Shown piece by piece: positions 41,412 through 55,299 of a stretch of 64,000 bases of DNA. Numbering within the stretch: position 1 is the stretch's first letter; each line of letters starts with the position of its first letter. The stretch comes from Acanthornis magna (Eukaryota; Chordata; Aves; Passeriformes; Acanthizidae), in the NCBI GenBank assembly GCA_036785705.1, contig JAWUZG010000331.1:186001-250000 (forward strand), read 5' to 3'. The notes below the pieces were generated by a model. The model searched no databases. It was given only the letters and a program-made list of their open reading frames with translations, and was not told the origin of the DNA. A program made the position numbers and the translations under genes.

Positions 41412-44400
41412 GGCTGCTGCCTGCAGCAAGGTCGGCCCCACCCCATCCCGCCCCATCCCATCCCATCCTGCCCGATCCCATCCCACCTGATCCCATCCCA
41501 TCCCATCCCATCCCACCCGATCCCATCCCATCCCATCCCATCCCCTGGGGACATGCCCATGGGCAAGACGGAAGAGGGGCTGGGGCTGCCGCCCCCCGCA
41601 GCCGTGCTCCATCCCCAGGGCATCCCGGGGCTGTCCCTGCCTGGGCAGCGCAGGGCTGGGCTGTGTTCTCTGGCCTCTCCCGCAGCCCCTCAGCTCTGAC
41701 TGTGCTTGCTCTTTGCCAGATGCAGGCATGCAATGCACACAAGTGCAGGAACCCAGCCGTGGCCTCTTCCGCAAAACAGCGCAGGTACCTGCAGCCATCC
41801 CCACCTGGGCTGGGCCTGCTGTCCCTGCTCAGCTGAGCACAGTGCTTGGAGAACTCCATGGAACATCCCTCTCTTCTTGCCCTTCTCCTACAGATGGTTT
41901 GCATATTGATCAGGAGAATTCGGCAGGAGGAGTCTAGCCTCATGGGCACTGGGGTCACAGCACCCTCTGACATCTTCAAATACAAGAGTGGTGCTACCCT
42001 GCTGGATTTGATTCTGGAGAAGGGTGTCTCCAGTCCAAAGCAAGTAAGCAGCCTGCAGCCTCCCAAGAATCGCTTGGCCTCCCAAGGCACGCTTGCTGGT
42101 CCCTTGAAGCCTTTGAGGCCATCCCAGTGTGGTGGCAAGGGAAGCACTTCTCTGGGGAAGCTGGGGACATTACTCCCTCTGGCAGCTTTCCAGCTCTCCC
42201 TCTGCCTTCTCCAGGTGCCTGCTGTGGTGAGGTACATCCACCAGTGGCTCGTGTCCCATGAGTTTCCCAAGCGCAATGTGTACAGGCCACTTCTGGATCT
42301 GACTGAGGAATACCCTGCTGATGCAGTGATAACTCTCCTGCGTGTGGCCCCATCGTGTGACAGGTCCGGGGCCCACCTGCCCAGAGGGCTCAGGGCTCCC
42401 CGGCCCATCCCCCTGTGGAGCCCTGTCCCAGGTGTCTGACAAACAGAGAGTTCCAGGGCCCTCTGGCTCCTCCATTTGCCAGCCCTGGCATGCCAGCCCC
42501 CAAGCCTGCTGCCATGCACCCTGCCTGCCCCTCGCTGGCCTGTCCCCACACAGCTGGGCTGCCTGGCTGCTGCCTGCCAGAGGCAGTGGGCAGAGACAGG
42601 GCTGGCAGCCAGCCTCGGCCGCACAGCTGCCTGGGCCCCCACAGCTGCCCAGGCCATGGGGCTGTGTCCGAGACTCCCCTGAGACAGAGCTCTGACCCCA
42701 CAGAGCTGCTAGTAGCATGTGGAGGGCCATCATATGCTCGCTCAGGGCTGCCGAGCCGGCCATGCTGACTCTCCTGGATGTGCTGGGGAGCTGGCCAGAG
42801 CACAGCACGCGCACCTCCGATGAGGACAACACGCATGTCTTTGCCCTGGCTGTGAGTTTCTGCAACTGTCCTTTGCTCACCCCCAGGTCACCTCTCCAGC
42901 AGCCCTCCATCCTCCTTCCCCCACTGCACCTCCGTGCCTCCCGTGCTGGGCGGAAACCTGTGCTAGGGGCAGGTTCAGGGGCACCAGGCCCGGTGCTCCC
43001 CCAGTGTCTCCCCTGGCCTCTCCCTCCCACGCTCGGGCCCTGCCACATGGACACCTCAGCACTGAGCGCTGTCTTGGGCTGCTTTGTCTTCTGCAGGCAA
43101 CTCTGGTGATGTGGAAGATCCTCCAAGTGCCCATCTGCCCCAATGCGGTGATGCTGTACTTCCCTCGCCTCTTTGTGCATCTGCTCTTCCAAGTGTTCTG
43201 CAGCACATTGGATATGCCAGACGAGGTCCAGACCTTCTGGAAGGGATGCCAGCAGCAACACGGCCTTGCCACCAACCCCAACAGGTGCTCCATGCCAGTT
43301 CTCCTGTCCCTCCCATGTCCCCAGGGCACAAGCCAGTGCTTGCAGCGTGACCTGGGCTTTGCTCTGCACACAGCTTTGCAGTGCAGACCCTGAAGGCCCT
43401 GCTCCACCGACTGAACTATGAGGATGTGGTGGTGGCAATGGAACGCAAGCGTGGCTGGCAAAGACTGCTCTGTGCTGACACCCAGCACGATGCTGTGCGT
43501 GTGCTGGCCAGGTCAGAGTCCCCTCCTCCCCACTGCCCGTGGCATTTGTGCCCTGTGCCCGGGGTGCCACTCACAGTCCCTGTGATTGTGGGCCAGAGGG
43601 CCTTGTCACCGAGGGACGGCTGAGCAGCCTGGAAAAGGCTGTGAGAGGAGGCTGCCCACAAGGAGCTGCCTCCCAAAGTGCCCACGTGCCCTGGAGGGAT
43701 GCTGGGGAAAGAGCACACCTCTGTGAGTCAGTCCTGGGAGAGCTTTGCCCCCCCACCTCAGGCTCTTGGTGCTTTTTTCCTCCTGCCAGGGAGATGTCCT
43801 GTGTCTCCCCATCCTTGTGTTCCCGCATTGCTCACCACCTGCTCAGGCTGCTCAGCAAGAGGGATCCACGCTGGGATCTGCCCGCCCTGGCATTCCTTGT
43901 GGAGGTGAGCCTGAAGGCCAGCGCTGCCTCACTCAGCTGCCTCCCAGCTCTCTGCCCTCTCGTAGCTGCAGCTGCCTGGGACGGTGCCCGTGCCCTTGTG
44001 CTGCGGCCTGGGCCCAGCCCCGTGCACTGCTGGGCTCCTGCCAGCCAGCTCCCCTCTCACTGCCCTATGCCTTTCAGACTCTGCAGTGCCTGAACTTGAC
44101 AAAATGTGGGAACAGAGTCCTGAAAATCCTGTCAAGGCACCTGCGGAGCGAATGCAGGCAGAAGCGTCACCTGGCGCTCAGGGCCCTCTTCAATCTCACT
44201 GATGATCCCTTGATGGTGAGAAGGGGGCAGCGGCTGAAGCCGTGCCGGCAGCGTGGGGCTGGGCAACACAGCCGCTTAGGCTTGGCTGGGCTTCAGGAGC
44301 TGAGGCAGCTGCTCCCAGCTCTCCTGCCTCCCACTTCAGCTGCCTGCCTGCTTTGGGGGCAGGCCTTTGGCCTCTGGGCCCTGCGGCTGCAGGCTGGCAT

Positions 44401-46391
44401 TTCACAGACTTGTGTTCTGCACAGATCAAAAGAATGTGGAGCCTGACCGGAAGGCTCGTCAAGCTCCTGTGGGACACAGATGGACGCGTGGTTGCGATGA
44501 CACTCATCGTACTTGGCTATACAGTGGTGGACAAAGTCACGCTGATAGCCAGCCCCATTGCCCTGCAGCTGGCTGAGGCGCTCCTGCCGCTCTTTGACAA
44601 CGTAAGGCTCTGTGCCCCCAGCCACGGGCACTGGGTGCTGCCCGGACACTTTGCGCCCTGTGCATTTTCAGGTGTGTGCCTAGGTGAGCTCGGAGCAGCC
44701 AGTGCGGAAGTCTTTCTTCTTTTCATACAGGATAATAGCGTGGTGCGGCTGCTCTCCATGGTGCTCTTTCGAGCTTTGGTGACTTCTGCAGCACTGAAGT
44801 GGGAAAAGGCCCTGAAGGCGCAAGTGCGCCTGAGCCTGCTCCCACTCTTCCTCCACTGCCATGACGAGAAGCGACCTGTGGCAGCGGTGAGGACTCATGG
44901 GCTGCTGGTGTCCCCCTGCGAGAGGGCTCAGCTGCCTCCCGCCCTTGCGCCTCACGGGCTGCAGCCTCCTCGTGGCCTTGGCACGGGGACGTGGCTCCTG
45001 TGCCCTGGCCTGCGGGGCCATCTCCGGCTCTCTGCTGCTCTCCAGGCCTCTCGGGCAGCGCTGCTTAGTGCGGCCCAGTACCTGAAGAGGAGGGATCTCG
45101 AGCAGCTGCTGAAGACGAAGCAGCTGTGGAAGTTGGGCGAGTGCCTGGTAAGGACAGCCTGGAAGCCCCAGCCGCAGCCTGGACAAGGCCCCTGTGGCCG
45201 CTGCTCAGTGTGTGCGGCTGGCAGCTGTGGCCCTGCCCGCTGCTGCGCCCAGGGGCCACGCGGGCTCTTCTCCAGGCTGCTCTGGCCCCGAGCCGGGTGC
45301 TGATGGAGCCCCGGCCCAGCTGGGCCGTGCGCCGGGGCGGCCCCGCGGCTCCCCGGGCAGCAGCCAGCCCTCTGGCCCCTCCAAAGGCCGGCGCCAGCGG
45401 CTGCTGGCCGCGCCTCAGGGCTGTGCGCCCAGGGGCCCCAGGCCAGCGCCGGGCGCAGCGAGCGCCCGCCCGAGGGGCTGAGCCCGCGCCAAGCCTTCCC
45501 TGCGGGCCCTCTCTCTCTGCAGCTGGCACACGACAGGAGCCGAGCGGCCGAGCAGCTGCGCCAGGCCCTGCCCTACGTGCACAGCCCCCAGGAGCCCCTG
45601 CGAGAGGAGGCCATCAGGTTCATCGGTGAGCCGCCAGCCCGGGCTCCCTCCCCGCCCCGCGCCGCCGCAGCTCGGGCCCAGCCCCGGCTGCTGGCCCGGC
45701 AGCGCCATCCGGGCGCGGGGCTCTGGAGCCCCGCCTGCCCTCGGGGCTGCTGCCGCCCTCCTGTCGCAGCCGTGCCCTTCCTCGGGCGGCACGATGCGGC
45801 AAGGGCCCGGGCTGAGCCGTGCCGGCGCAGGAGGCCGTGCGGCCCCAGGGCTGGCAGCGCCGCTGGGGGGGAACTGTGCCGCTGGGCGCCGTGACAGGCT
45901 CTGTGTTGCCAGGGATGGTCGGGCGGAGCTTGAGGGGGCAGCAGGAAGAATTGCAGCTCATCTTGGACGGTGAGTGAGGGCAGCGGGCTGGCAGCGGGGG
46001 CTGGCGGGGGCAGCTGCAATCCCTGCCCGGCTGCGGAGGGCTCCGCTCCCTGTGCGGACGAGGGGCGGCGTGGGCAGAGCACACAGAGATTCCAGGGGCA
46101 CGTCGGGGATTCTTGGCCAACACATTCGGGCTGATGCCCTTGGCCCCTGCTCCCTCGTGGCCGTGGCAAGAGCGGGCTGGGATGGCCCTGGCAAGGGGGG
46201 GTCTCCTCGGGTCCCCGCAGGTCCGGGATGTGACCGTGGCTCTCTTTCTCTCTGTGCCAGTCCTTGAAGACATGGAGGATGACACCAGCGACACTGTCAG
46301 AAACCTGGCGCTTCAAACATCGCACATCCTCCAGGCGGTGGCGAGGACTCGCACCTCCAGCATCGGGAAGCTGCAAGATCACGTCCGCAGG
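40857..46391 (+). CDS. MROH: Maestro heat-like repeat family (MROH) gene, 3' end not seen
   Basis: HEAT-repeat protein of the avian-expanded maestro family; biochemical role poorly known. Exons: alternative first exons 40,857-40,988 (ATG 40,865) and 41,256-41,387 (ATG 41,264), both encoding MEQRPPSAPKQAW and an acidic stretch; then 41,720-41,784, 41,894-42,043, 42,215-42,363, 42,704-42,851, 43,097-43,284, 43,374-43,511, 43,790-43,904, 44,078-44,215, 44,425-44,601, 44,731-44,886, 45,046-45,147, 45,523-45,625, 45,913-45,969, 46,261-46,391. All have GT-AG introns and matching phases, with no stop, giving about 600 residues of alpha-helical repeats (e.g. GSWPEHSTRTSDEDN, LYFPRLFVHLLFQVF, RDLEQLLKTKQLWKLGECL). 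The last exon either splices outside the window order or reads on 23 codons to a stop at 46,460. Block D' begins there, so the 3' end may be cut off. Confidence 0.88.
41431..41552. repeat. CATCC pentanucleotide microsatellite in MROH intron
   Basis: About 20 units of CATCC/CATCCCACCTGAT type in the intron between the second first-exon and 41,720. Confidence 0.9.
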
Positions 46392-47870
46392 GTGAGCCAG
46401 ACATGGCTTCGTGCATGGGGCCGTGGCTGGCTTTGCTGCTGGAGCTCTGCGGAGAGCTGATCTGTCTCCTCCGTCCCCTGGGGCCACCTCAGGCTGCGGG
46501 GAACTCCTGTTTTCTTTAAGCGTTTTTGTTTTTTTTTGTTTAGTATGTAAATATAGACTCTGTTCTAATACACAGACTCTCAGGATTTTTGTTTCGGTGC
46601 CCAGTGTCTGCAGGGCATAGGGGAAGAGGGGGGAAAAGGCTGCTTGTGCTCAGCAGGTTGCCCGGGCGTGCAGTGTGGAAGGAAAGTGGCCAGAAGCGCC
46701 TTGGCCTTTGGTGGTTCTGCTGCAGCCTTAACGCTTCTGCCAGAGCGAGTGGGCAGAGGCTGGAGCTGGGGCATCCCTGCGAGACTGGTGCCTGGAGATG
46801 GCCACAAGCCCTGTGGCAGCAGGGCAGCGCCATCTGTGTCCTGCCCGTGTGTTGCCGGCTGGATTGCCGAGGGCTCCGAGGTGCCTCTTGGTGCGGCTCC
46901 TCTGGAGCTCCAGCGGGGCTGTGCCGCTGCCGGGCAGGTTGGCCAGGCTGGGGGAGACCCTGAGGGGACAGGGCGGTGGGAGGCTGTGAAGGGATGAGAT
47001 GAAAATGGGATGGAGATCCCAGGACTTAGAGCTCCCCTTGGCCATGGCATGAGAAGAAGACCCTGCCCTGCCCTGTGCCATTGGCTAGGATAGGACAGGG
47101 CTTGGAGCAGAGCTGGACACTGCTGAGGAAGGAGCTCATGGCCTAAAACATGCTTGGACAATTCCATTTCTCAAAAAAACCCCAACTGCCCAATTTTCCC
47201 ACTTGATTCTTCTGGGATGCAGAAAAGGTCACTCGGAGCTCAGGGACAGAGGGGATTCAGCCCTGGAATGGGATCCTGTGGCTAGGGATCCTCTCTGGAA
47301 GGCTGCAGCAGCCTCAAGGAATCCGATCCCATTGCTGCGCTCATCCCGGAGCTCCTGCATTCCATAGAAATAATGGAATTCATTCCCACTCAGCCCCTGC
47401 CAAACACAAGCACCTCTGGCTCTTTCCCATCCCCAACACCAAGGTTGTTCCCAGTTTTTCCCTGCAGAGAAGCCAAATTCAGCCCTAAACCCAACCAAAA
47501 TCCCACAATTCCAACAGCCCTCTTGTACTCCAAGGGACGGTGGAGCCTCATTCCTGCGTCCTGCTGGATAAGGAAGGGAAACTGGGAATTCTGGAAACCG
47601 GAAACCATTTAAAACCCCAAAACACCCCTAATTCCCTAAAACTGGAGCCACCCCTTGTTTAGGATCCCTTCCCAAGGATATCACCTCTGGAGAATCCACC
47701 TGCGCCTCCCAAATCCAAGGGCTCGGGGCTTTGGGAATCGCTTCCAGGCGGCCGCAGCTCCACATCCCCAATCCCAGCCCTTTCCCGGAGGATGGATTCC
47801 CATCCCAAGGCTGCCTGTGTCCCCTCCCCATCCCACAGAGGACCCTGGGAGATGACAGCAATGCTGCTCT

Positions 47871-50800
47871 TTATTGGGATCGGGAGCACGGGGACATTCC
47901 TGGAGGGCAGAGCCTTTCCCGGCACATTCCCAGGAGCATTCCCAGCACTGTCAGGCTCAGCAGAGTGGTCACCACCAGCAGGAGTCTCTGGATCCCCCCA
48001 GGAATTCTGCCAATGGCACCTGGAAGGGACAGAACCCGCTCAGCACTCCCCGATTGGCTTCCCACCTTCCATCCAATCCTTAGGGATCTTTGGGAAGGAG
48101 CCCCCGGAAAGGCTCTGGGGGGTTGTTCCAAAAAGTCCTGTAGGGAAATCACAGGGATTTCAAGGTGGGATCAACCCCCAGGTGAAGCCTGGGGATACAA
48201 CACCACAATAAAACCCCACAAACAAACAAGAAAACCTATCCAAGGAAAAAAACCAAAACAAAAAAACTCCCACCAAAAAGACCCCAAAAAACCAAACCAA
48301 AGACAAAACCACAAAAGCCCCTGCCCTGGGGGGTGTTCCCAGCTGATCCCGGACTTCCAGAGAGGTTCTGTAATCCATGAGCTGGCTCCAGGATGAGCAG
48401 GAGTCCTGCGAAGATGTCGGCCTCAGTCGGTCCTGTGCGCCCACCTGGAAAAAGATGGGAGTGAGTTCCCAGGAGAGGGAATTCCCACTCGGGCCTGGTT
48501 TGGGGAATTACACACAGAAGAACAGAATTCCTGGGATGTTAAATGCAAGGCCACAGTCACTTGGAACAAGATCACGGAATGGTCTGGGATGGAAGGGCCC
48601 TCAAAGCCCATCCTGTGCCACGGGCAGGGACACCTCCCACTGTCCCAGGTGGCTCCAGCCTGGCCCAGGACACTTCCAGGGAGGGACAGCAGTGCCAGGA
48701 CCTCCCCACCCACACGGAATTTTTTCCCACTATCCCACCAAAATCCCACTCTTTCCTTTCCAAAGCCCTTCCCTCCGGACACCGCAGAGGAGCTGGGATC
48801 GTCCTTCCCCCAAAGCCATCCCCACCCCTTGGCCCCCCAGCCCGAAGGTGCCACCCCTGGGGACACCTCGGGGACACACCTGGCTCGGCGGGGCCGTCCC
48901 TCCTGACACACCTGCCCGGCCCTGCGGCCGGAGCGCAGCTTCCCGGGAATCTCCTCCGGGAGAGGGACAGCTGCCACTGTCACAGCAGCTGCACGTGGCC
49001 CCGGTGCCCTCCCGAGGGGCCCACCTGCAACAGAGTCACCTGTGACCGCCCTGCCGCGGGCGGGGCCCCTCCCCGGCACAGGGACACTCCCAGGCCGCTG
49101 GCGCTGCCCAAGGAACAGGCTTTATTCCCGGGATTCGGGGCTGCCGCCGCCGGGGACACCGCAGGTGGCAGCTGATGGAGAGCTGCCAGGGCAATTCCAG
49201 GACAAGTCATTCATCTTGGAGACTTTGGGAGGTTTTTTCCCGCGGAGAAACTGGGACAGGAGGAGAGGGAGGTGGGAACAAGAGCTCACCACATTCCCAG
49301 CGTCTGCCGCGAATTTGAAGGCACACACCCGGAACCGCAGCGACTCCGGCCAGGGCCACGGGGCCACGAAGGCTGAGCCGCTGTCCTCTGCCCTGCCATC
49401 CACCAGGCACCTGGAGAAGGGCCGGGGAGGTGGGATTTGCCAGGGGAATTAATCCTTCGGGATTGCAGGAACCCTTTGGGATAGGCCAGGGGAATTAATC
49501 CTTTGGGATTGAAGGAATCCTTCGGGATTTGCCAGAAGAATGAATCCTTTGCGATTGGCCACAGGAATTAATCCTACGGGATTGCAGGAATCCTTTGGGA
49601 CTGGCAACAGGAATCCTTTGGGATTTGCCACAGGAATTAATCCTTCGGGATCAGCCACAGGAACCCTTCGGGACTGTCCTGCCAGCCCCAAGCCTGGCCT
49701 TACCCACCGAGGTCGATGAAGGCATAGCGGGGGACGAGTTCCTGTCGGGGCTCGGGGTGGCCACGCACCGATCCACAAAGAGCCGCAGGGGCACGTGGCC
49801 CTCCGAGGTGACATCAGCCTGGAAGGGGAGGCTGTCCCCGAGCCGGAAGGCATTGGAGAGCCTCTCCCTGCTCCAGGTGTCTGGAATGCGGATCCCAGGG
49901 GATGGGGTCACTCTGGGCACTTGCCGGGAACGGGGCACCTCTTAAATGTGTGGCAACCCCCGTGGGGTGGATTTGGGCTCCGTTTGGGCTTCCAGGATGG
50001 CACTGGGAGCCACCAGGATTGGGGAACTGAGGCCCCCGGGGCTACACCCACCGTCCATGAGGCGCAGGGAGAACCGGAGCCGCTCCTGTGCCGCCAACAT
50101 GGAGCGGAACGGGGCCCATGTGGGGCACACGGCACCACTGCTCACGTTGCTCTACCTAAAGGGAAGCAATGGGAATTCCCAGGGATGGCACCGTCCCCTC
50201 GGCACCAGGGCAGCAGGGGGACAGCGCCAGCAGCTCACCTGGGGTAGTGACACTCGATGGGGACCTCGGCCAGGCTGCCCCTCACGATCAGGGGTTTGTC
50301 AGAAGGGGTGGGCTTGTAGGACAGGGTGGTTCTGTAGATCAGCGAGTCTGGGGTCACCTGCAGGAAGGATTTGAGACAGGGCAAAAATCAGGAAAATGTA
50401 CTCAGCAGCAGCAGCAGGGACCATGCCAGGACATAGAGGCCACCAAGGCCACCTTCCCCATCCTGTAGGACACCACAGAGCTTTCAGTGGCATCCCAACA
50501 AGGTGCCAGCTTGAGGGGGGTCCGGGAGCCTCCAGGACATGGGCACAGCACCCCAGGACCTGTTCTCCCATCAATTCCTGCATCCAATCCCAAAATCCAC
50601 TGCCGAGTCTGCCCCTCGTCCCAGGCTGGACGGGGTATCCATATCCTAAAATCCAACCCTGGACCCACCACTCCTCACCCCAAACCTGCCAGGACCGTCA
50701 CCAGGTCAATCTTGGGGGCAAACCCATTTCCGCTCCCTCTGACAGGGGGACCAAAACCCTCACCCCGAGGGCCACCAAACCCTGGCCACGGTGGCCCAGG

Positions 50801-51232
50801 TGCTCCTCACCTGCAGGGCGCTGCCACACTCATGCAGCGTGGCCACGAAGGTGACAAAGGCCCGGGCGGGGTTCGGGGCCAAAGGCAGGCACGAGGCTGT
50901 GCCCAGGCTCAGCTCCGCTGCCCGCACCGTGTGCCCACTGCCAAAGAGGTCCCTGCGCATGGTGACCGCCAGCTGCCCCTCCTGGCACCGCACGGCCACC
51001 GCAGGGCATGGGGACAGCGCCTGCAGCTGCGACAGATCCACCTGCACCCAGGGCTGTGCTGCAGTGGGGACACGGCTCCAGGAGGAGTCTCCCCGCACCT
51101 CCCACATCCTGGGATTCTGTGGGAGGAAAATCCCAGGGATCGGAGGATGAGGCCACAGTCAACACTCAGCAGAGAAGCATGACCACAAAGCAGCTCCCAG
51201 ACCCCATCCCAGCTCCAGGAAAAGCAGTGCAT
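47871..51232 (-). pseudogene. ZP3: Zona pellucida sperm-binding protein 3-like gene, right copy
   Basis: Inverted counterpart with identical exon sizes: first ZP segment about 50,811-51,107, then 50,239-50,357 (119 bp), 50,052-50,155 (104), 49,704-49,880 (177), 49,290-49,410 (121), 49,040-49,182 (143), 48,912-49,024 (113), 48,444 downward, and 47,871-48,019 (149). It encodes the same ZP module, CSCCDSGSC-type motif and C-terminal membrane helix, ending in TAA at 47,871. The TAG at the start of the third segment and both one-base deletions are shared with the left copy. Intron 5 here is ordinary sequence, whereas the left copy has a C-rich repeat in its place. Confidence 0.8.
49435..49670. repeat. 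Intronic ~24 bp minisatellite in ZP3-like gene (right)
   Basis: Reverse complement of 26,125-26,370 with nearly the same unit order. Confidence 0.85.
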
Positions 51233-51321
51233 GGAAAAGGGGAGACTCGGGAGTCTTTTATGGGAGCGTTCCTGGGGAATCCCCAGCCAGGATAACAGGA
51301 TCCAGCTGGGGAATCCCAGTT

Positions 51322-53665
51322 AGAATCACAGAATCACAGAATCACAGAATCACAGAATGAACTAAGCTGGAAAAGACCTCTGAGATCATCAAGTCCAACC
51401 CATGCCCTGCCACCTCCTCATCAACTAAACCATGGCACTCAGTGACACATCCAGTCTTTTTTTAAACACCTCCAGGGACGGTGACTCCACCACTTCCCTG
51501 AGCAGACAATTCCAGTGCCCAATCACTCTTTCGGTGAAGAATTCTTTCCTGATGTCTAACCTAAACTTCCCCTGGCTCAGCTTAAGACTGTGTCCTCTCG
51601 TTCTGTCAATGATGGCCTGGGAGAAGAGAGCGACTCCCAAGTGTCTACAAGCTCCTTTCAGGTGGTCCTAGAGAGTGATAAGGTCTCCCCTGAGCCTCCT
51701 TTTCCCCAGGCTAAACAACCCCAGCTCCCTCAGATGCTTTTCATAGGAATTGTGCTCCAGGCCCTTCCCCAGCCTTGTTGCCCTCCTCTGGACATGCCCC
51801 AGCATCTCAACATCCTTCCTAAATTGGGGGGCCCAGAATTGGACACAGCACTTGAGGTGTAGCCTCACCAGTGCCCAGTGCAGGGGAAGAATCACTGCCC
51901 TGCTCCTGCTGGCCACACCATTCCTGATCCAGGCCAGGTGCCACTGGCCTTCTTGGCCACGAGGGCACAGTGCTGGCTCCTGTCCAGCCTGCCATCAATC
52001 AGTCCCCCAGGTCCCTTTCTGCCTGGCTGCTGTCCAGCCACTCTGTCCCCAGCCTGCAGTGCTGCAGGGCTTGTTGTGGCCAAAGTGCAGGACCCAGCAC
52101 TTGGTCTTGTTCAACCTCACATTGTTGGTTTGGGCCCTGGATCCAGCCTGTCCAGGTCCCTCTGCAGAGCCTTCCTACCCTCCAGCAGATCCACACTCGC
52201 ACCCAGCTTGGTGTCATTTGCAAATTTGTTAATGGAAAACTCAATCCCATATCCCACATCATCAGCAATGAAATTAAACAGGACTGGGCCCAACACTGAT
52301 CCCTGGGAGACACCACCAGAGACTGGACCCACCCTGGATGCAGCACCATCCCCAGCACTCTCTGGGCCCAGCCTCCAGCCACTTCTTAACCCAGAGAAGA
52401 GGGAACCTGTCCAAGCCATGGGCTGCCAGCTTTTCCAGGAGGATGCTGTGGGAGATGGTGTCAAAGGCCTTACTGCAGTCCAGGCAGACACATGAACAGC
52501 CTTCCCCGCATCCACAGGCAGGTCACCTGGTCACAAAAGGACATCAGGGTGGTCAGGCAGGACCTGCCCCTCCTAAATCCACGCTGGCTGGGCCTGATCC
52601 CTCGGCCACCCTGGAGGTGCCGTGTGATGGCACTCAAGGTGATCTGTTCCATAGCCTTGCCGGGCACTGAGGTCAGGCTGACAGGCCTGGAGTTGCCCAG
52701 ATCCTCCTTCCTGCCCTTCTTGTGGATGGGCTCACATTGGCACCTCCAGTCCTCTGGGACCTCCCCGGTGAGCCAGGACTGATGATCAGTGATGGAGAGT
52801 GGCTGCGTGAGCTCTTCCAGCATCACCCTCATCCCCCAAGGATGGATCCCATCTGGTCCCACAGACCTGTGAGCATCTCAGTGGCTCAGCAGGTCACCAA
52901 CTGCTTCCTCCTGGATTACAGGGGGCCCATTCTGCTCCCTGTCCCCATCTACCAGCTCAGGAGGCCACTCGTCCTGAGGATGACCTGTTTGAATGTTGAA
53001 AGCTGAGGCAAAGAAGGTGTTGAGTACCTCAGCCTTTTCCTCACCTTTAGTTACTATATTCCCCCTGCATCCAATAAAGAATGGAGGTTGTCCTTGCCTC
53101 TCTTTTTGCCATTGAAGTCTTTATAAAAACATCTTTTATTATCCTTCACAGAAGTTGCCAGATTAAATTCTAATTGGGCTAAACACATCTCCAATTTTCT
53201 TTCTGCATGATCTAACAACATCCTTAATCATTTCCTGAGCAGCCTGCCCCTCTTTCCAAAGGTGATGCACCCTCTTTTTTTCCATGAATTCCTCAAAAGC
53301 TCCCTGCCCATCCAGGCCAGTCATTTTCCTCACCACCTGATCTTTCAGCACACAAGGACAGCCTGCTCCTGTGCCTTCAAGACTTCTTTCTTGAAGTATG
53401 TCCATCCTTCCTGGACCCCTTTCTTTTTAAAGGCTTTTTCCCCTAAAAAAGTCAGTACCTGATGCAGTACTCTCCAAATCAGCATCCTGAACAGGCTGAA
53501 GTCTGCCCTCTGGAAGTCCAGTGGAAAGGTTTTGCTGATGCCCCTCCTTTTTTCACTGAATATTGAAAACTCAGTTATGTCGTGGTCACTGTGCCCCCGA
53601 TGGCCTCAGAGCACCACATCTCCCACCAGCCCTTCTCTGTAAAGAGCCAGAGACAGAGCTGCTCT
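51322..53665 (-). mobile_element. CR1 LINE, uninterrupted right copy
   Basis: Inverted counterpart of 15,630-17,376 plus 23,891-24,475. It begins at the 3' end with about four AGAATCAC units and runs through the reverse-transcriptase remnant. The sequence across the retrovirus site (near 51,914-52,010) is continuous and contains the 91 bp target segment only once. Confidence 0.92.
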
Positions 53666-55299
53666 CTGTAGCCGAAAGAGAAGGAAACCTCCCCAAAGTG
53701 CAGCTCCAAAGGGTCAGAGTGGAGGTGAGGAAAAAGAAAAGTCCCTGCAAGGGTAGAATTTTGGTGCACGAGGTCTCGCAGCATGAGACTGGCTGATGCC
53801 GTGGCTCTGTGTGCCAGGAACCGGCAGCGCTGGGTGCAGGGACAGCAGGGAGGGCACAGCAATGCTGGGCTGAGAAATGCTGGGGGCACAGCGAGATGGG
53901 CGTGTGCAGCCGGCCAGGGCACAGGAGCAGCACGGACAGGGTGGCACAGGCTGCAGGAGAGGTGGCCAAGGGCTGGGCAGGGCTGGCAGGGCCACAGGCA
54001 CCCAGGGCTTTGTCCCCTGGGCTCTGGCACTGCCACTGCAGGCCCCAGCCAAGGAACTTTCCTCTGAGGGTCTGCACTTTGCTTCTCCCTCGGCCCTCCC
54101 TGAGCAGGCTGGCAGGGGTTGCAGTTTTAGGACATTTGTCCTTCCTCCCCCTCACATCCACTGCCCCACAAACAGCCCCGAGCCACCCGGGAGGGACAGG
54201 CCCTGCTGTCCCAGGCCTGGGCTCAGCCCTTGGCCTTTCTGCTTCCTCCAACCAAGCCCGGTTTCTCTCAGCATCCCAGTTCCCTGCTCACAGCCTTTGG
54301 CTCCCTGCAATCCTGGCACATCCCAAGGATCTGCTCTCACCAGTCCCTGTGGAGCCTTTGGCAGTCCCTGCCCTCAGTGGGGCCCAGTGATGCCCCAAGG
54401 GACTTGAAGTTTTGCTTCTGCCTCCTTGAGCAGCTTCTGCAACCTTCTCTCTGTCCCTGAGGGTCATGGACTCAGCCCCAAATCCACTGTGGGGCTCATG
54501 AAAATACAGAAAGCCCCCAGGAGCTCTTTCTCTTCCTTCAATTGTCTTCAAGAGTTCAGGCCTTGTACAGCTCATTGGAGTCAGTTTGGAGTTCTGTTAA
54601 GGAGGAAGATTTCAAAGTGCATCCCATGGCTTTTGTTTTGAATCAAGGAAATATTTCTTTTATTTTTCAGTTCAGAGAAGAGGTGCTAGAAGCATTCCCA
54701 AGTGATCTTGATGCTGAATGTCTCCTTAGGAGGTGTGGGCATGCAGAAGAATGAGCCCCTTGCAGGCTGACCCTGTTGGGACAAGCTGCTCCTCAGCCCC
54801 AACCTCACCATGGCTGACATGGCCCAGCTGGCACTGCCATCGCTGTTCCCTGCATCACAAACTTGTCCCCGGAGCTCTGCAGCTGCGTGTCCCAGCCCAG
54901 AGCTCCATGTGCCACCTGCTCTCCTCAGGGCTCTGCCTGCACACAGCCCCAGCAGAAGCTTTCCTGTTTGTGAGGAAAGAATGGAAAAGCCTGAGCAGGT
55001 TTCCTAAACAACAAACCCCACTCAGAAGCCACATGCTCAGCACAGGCTGCCTCAAATGATGTCACCTTCCTCCAAGGGACAATGTGACCACAAATGATCT
55101 CTGGAAGCAGAATTCTCTGTATCTTGAAGCAGAATTCCCTGTCCCTGTCCTTTCCCTCGATCTCTGTGGCAGATGGAAGTTGATGGTGCCATTGTCACCT
55201 TGAACCCCTCTTTTGAATGCAAACAGATGTGCCCAGGTGTGTTAAGCAGGTGTTGCTCAATGTTTCTGCAAAGCTTTTGTGTTCCCAATGGAATCCCAG

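Noticed and set aside
41071..42657. 528-codon minus-strand frame across the CATCC repeat
   Set aside because: Produced by the stop-free pentanucleotide repeat and antisense MROH exons.
42170..43570. 466-codon minus-strand frame
   Set aside because: Antisense of MROH exons and introns, whose splice sites and phases are all on the plus strand.
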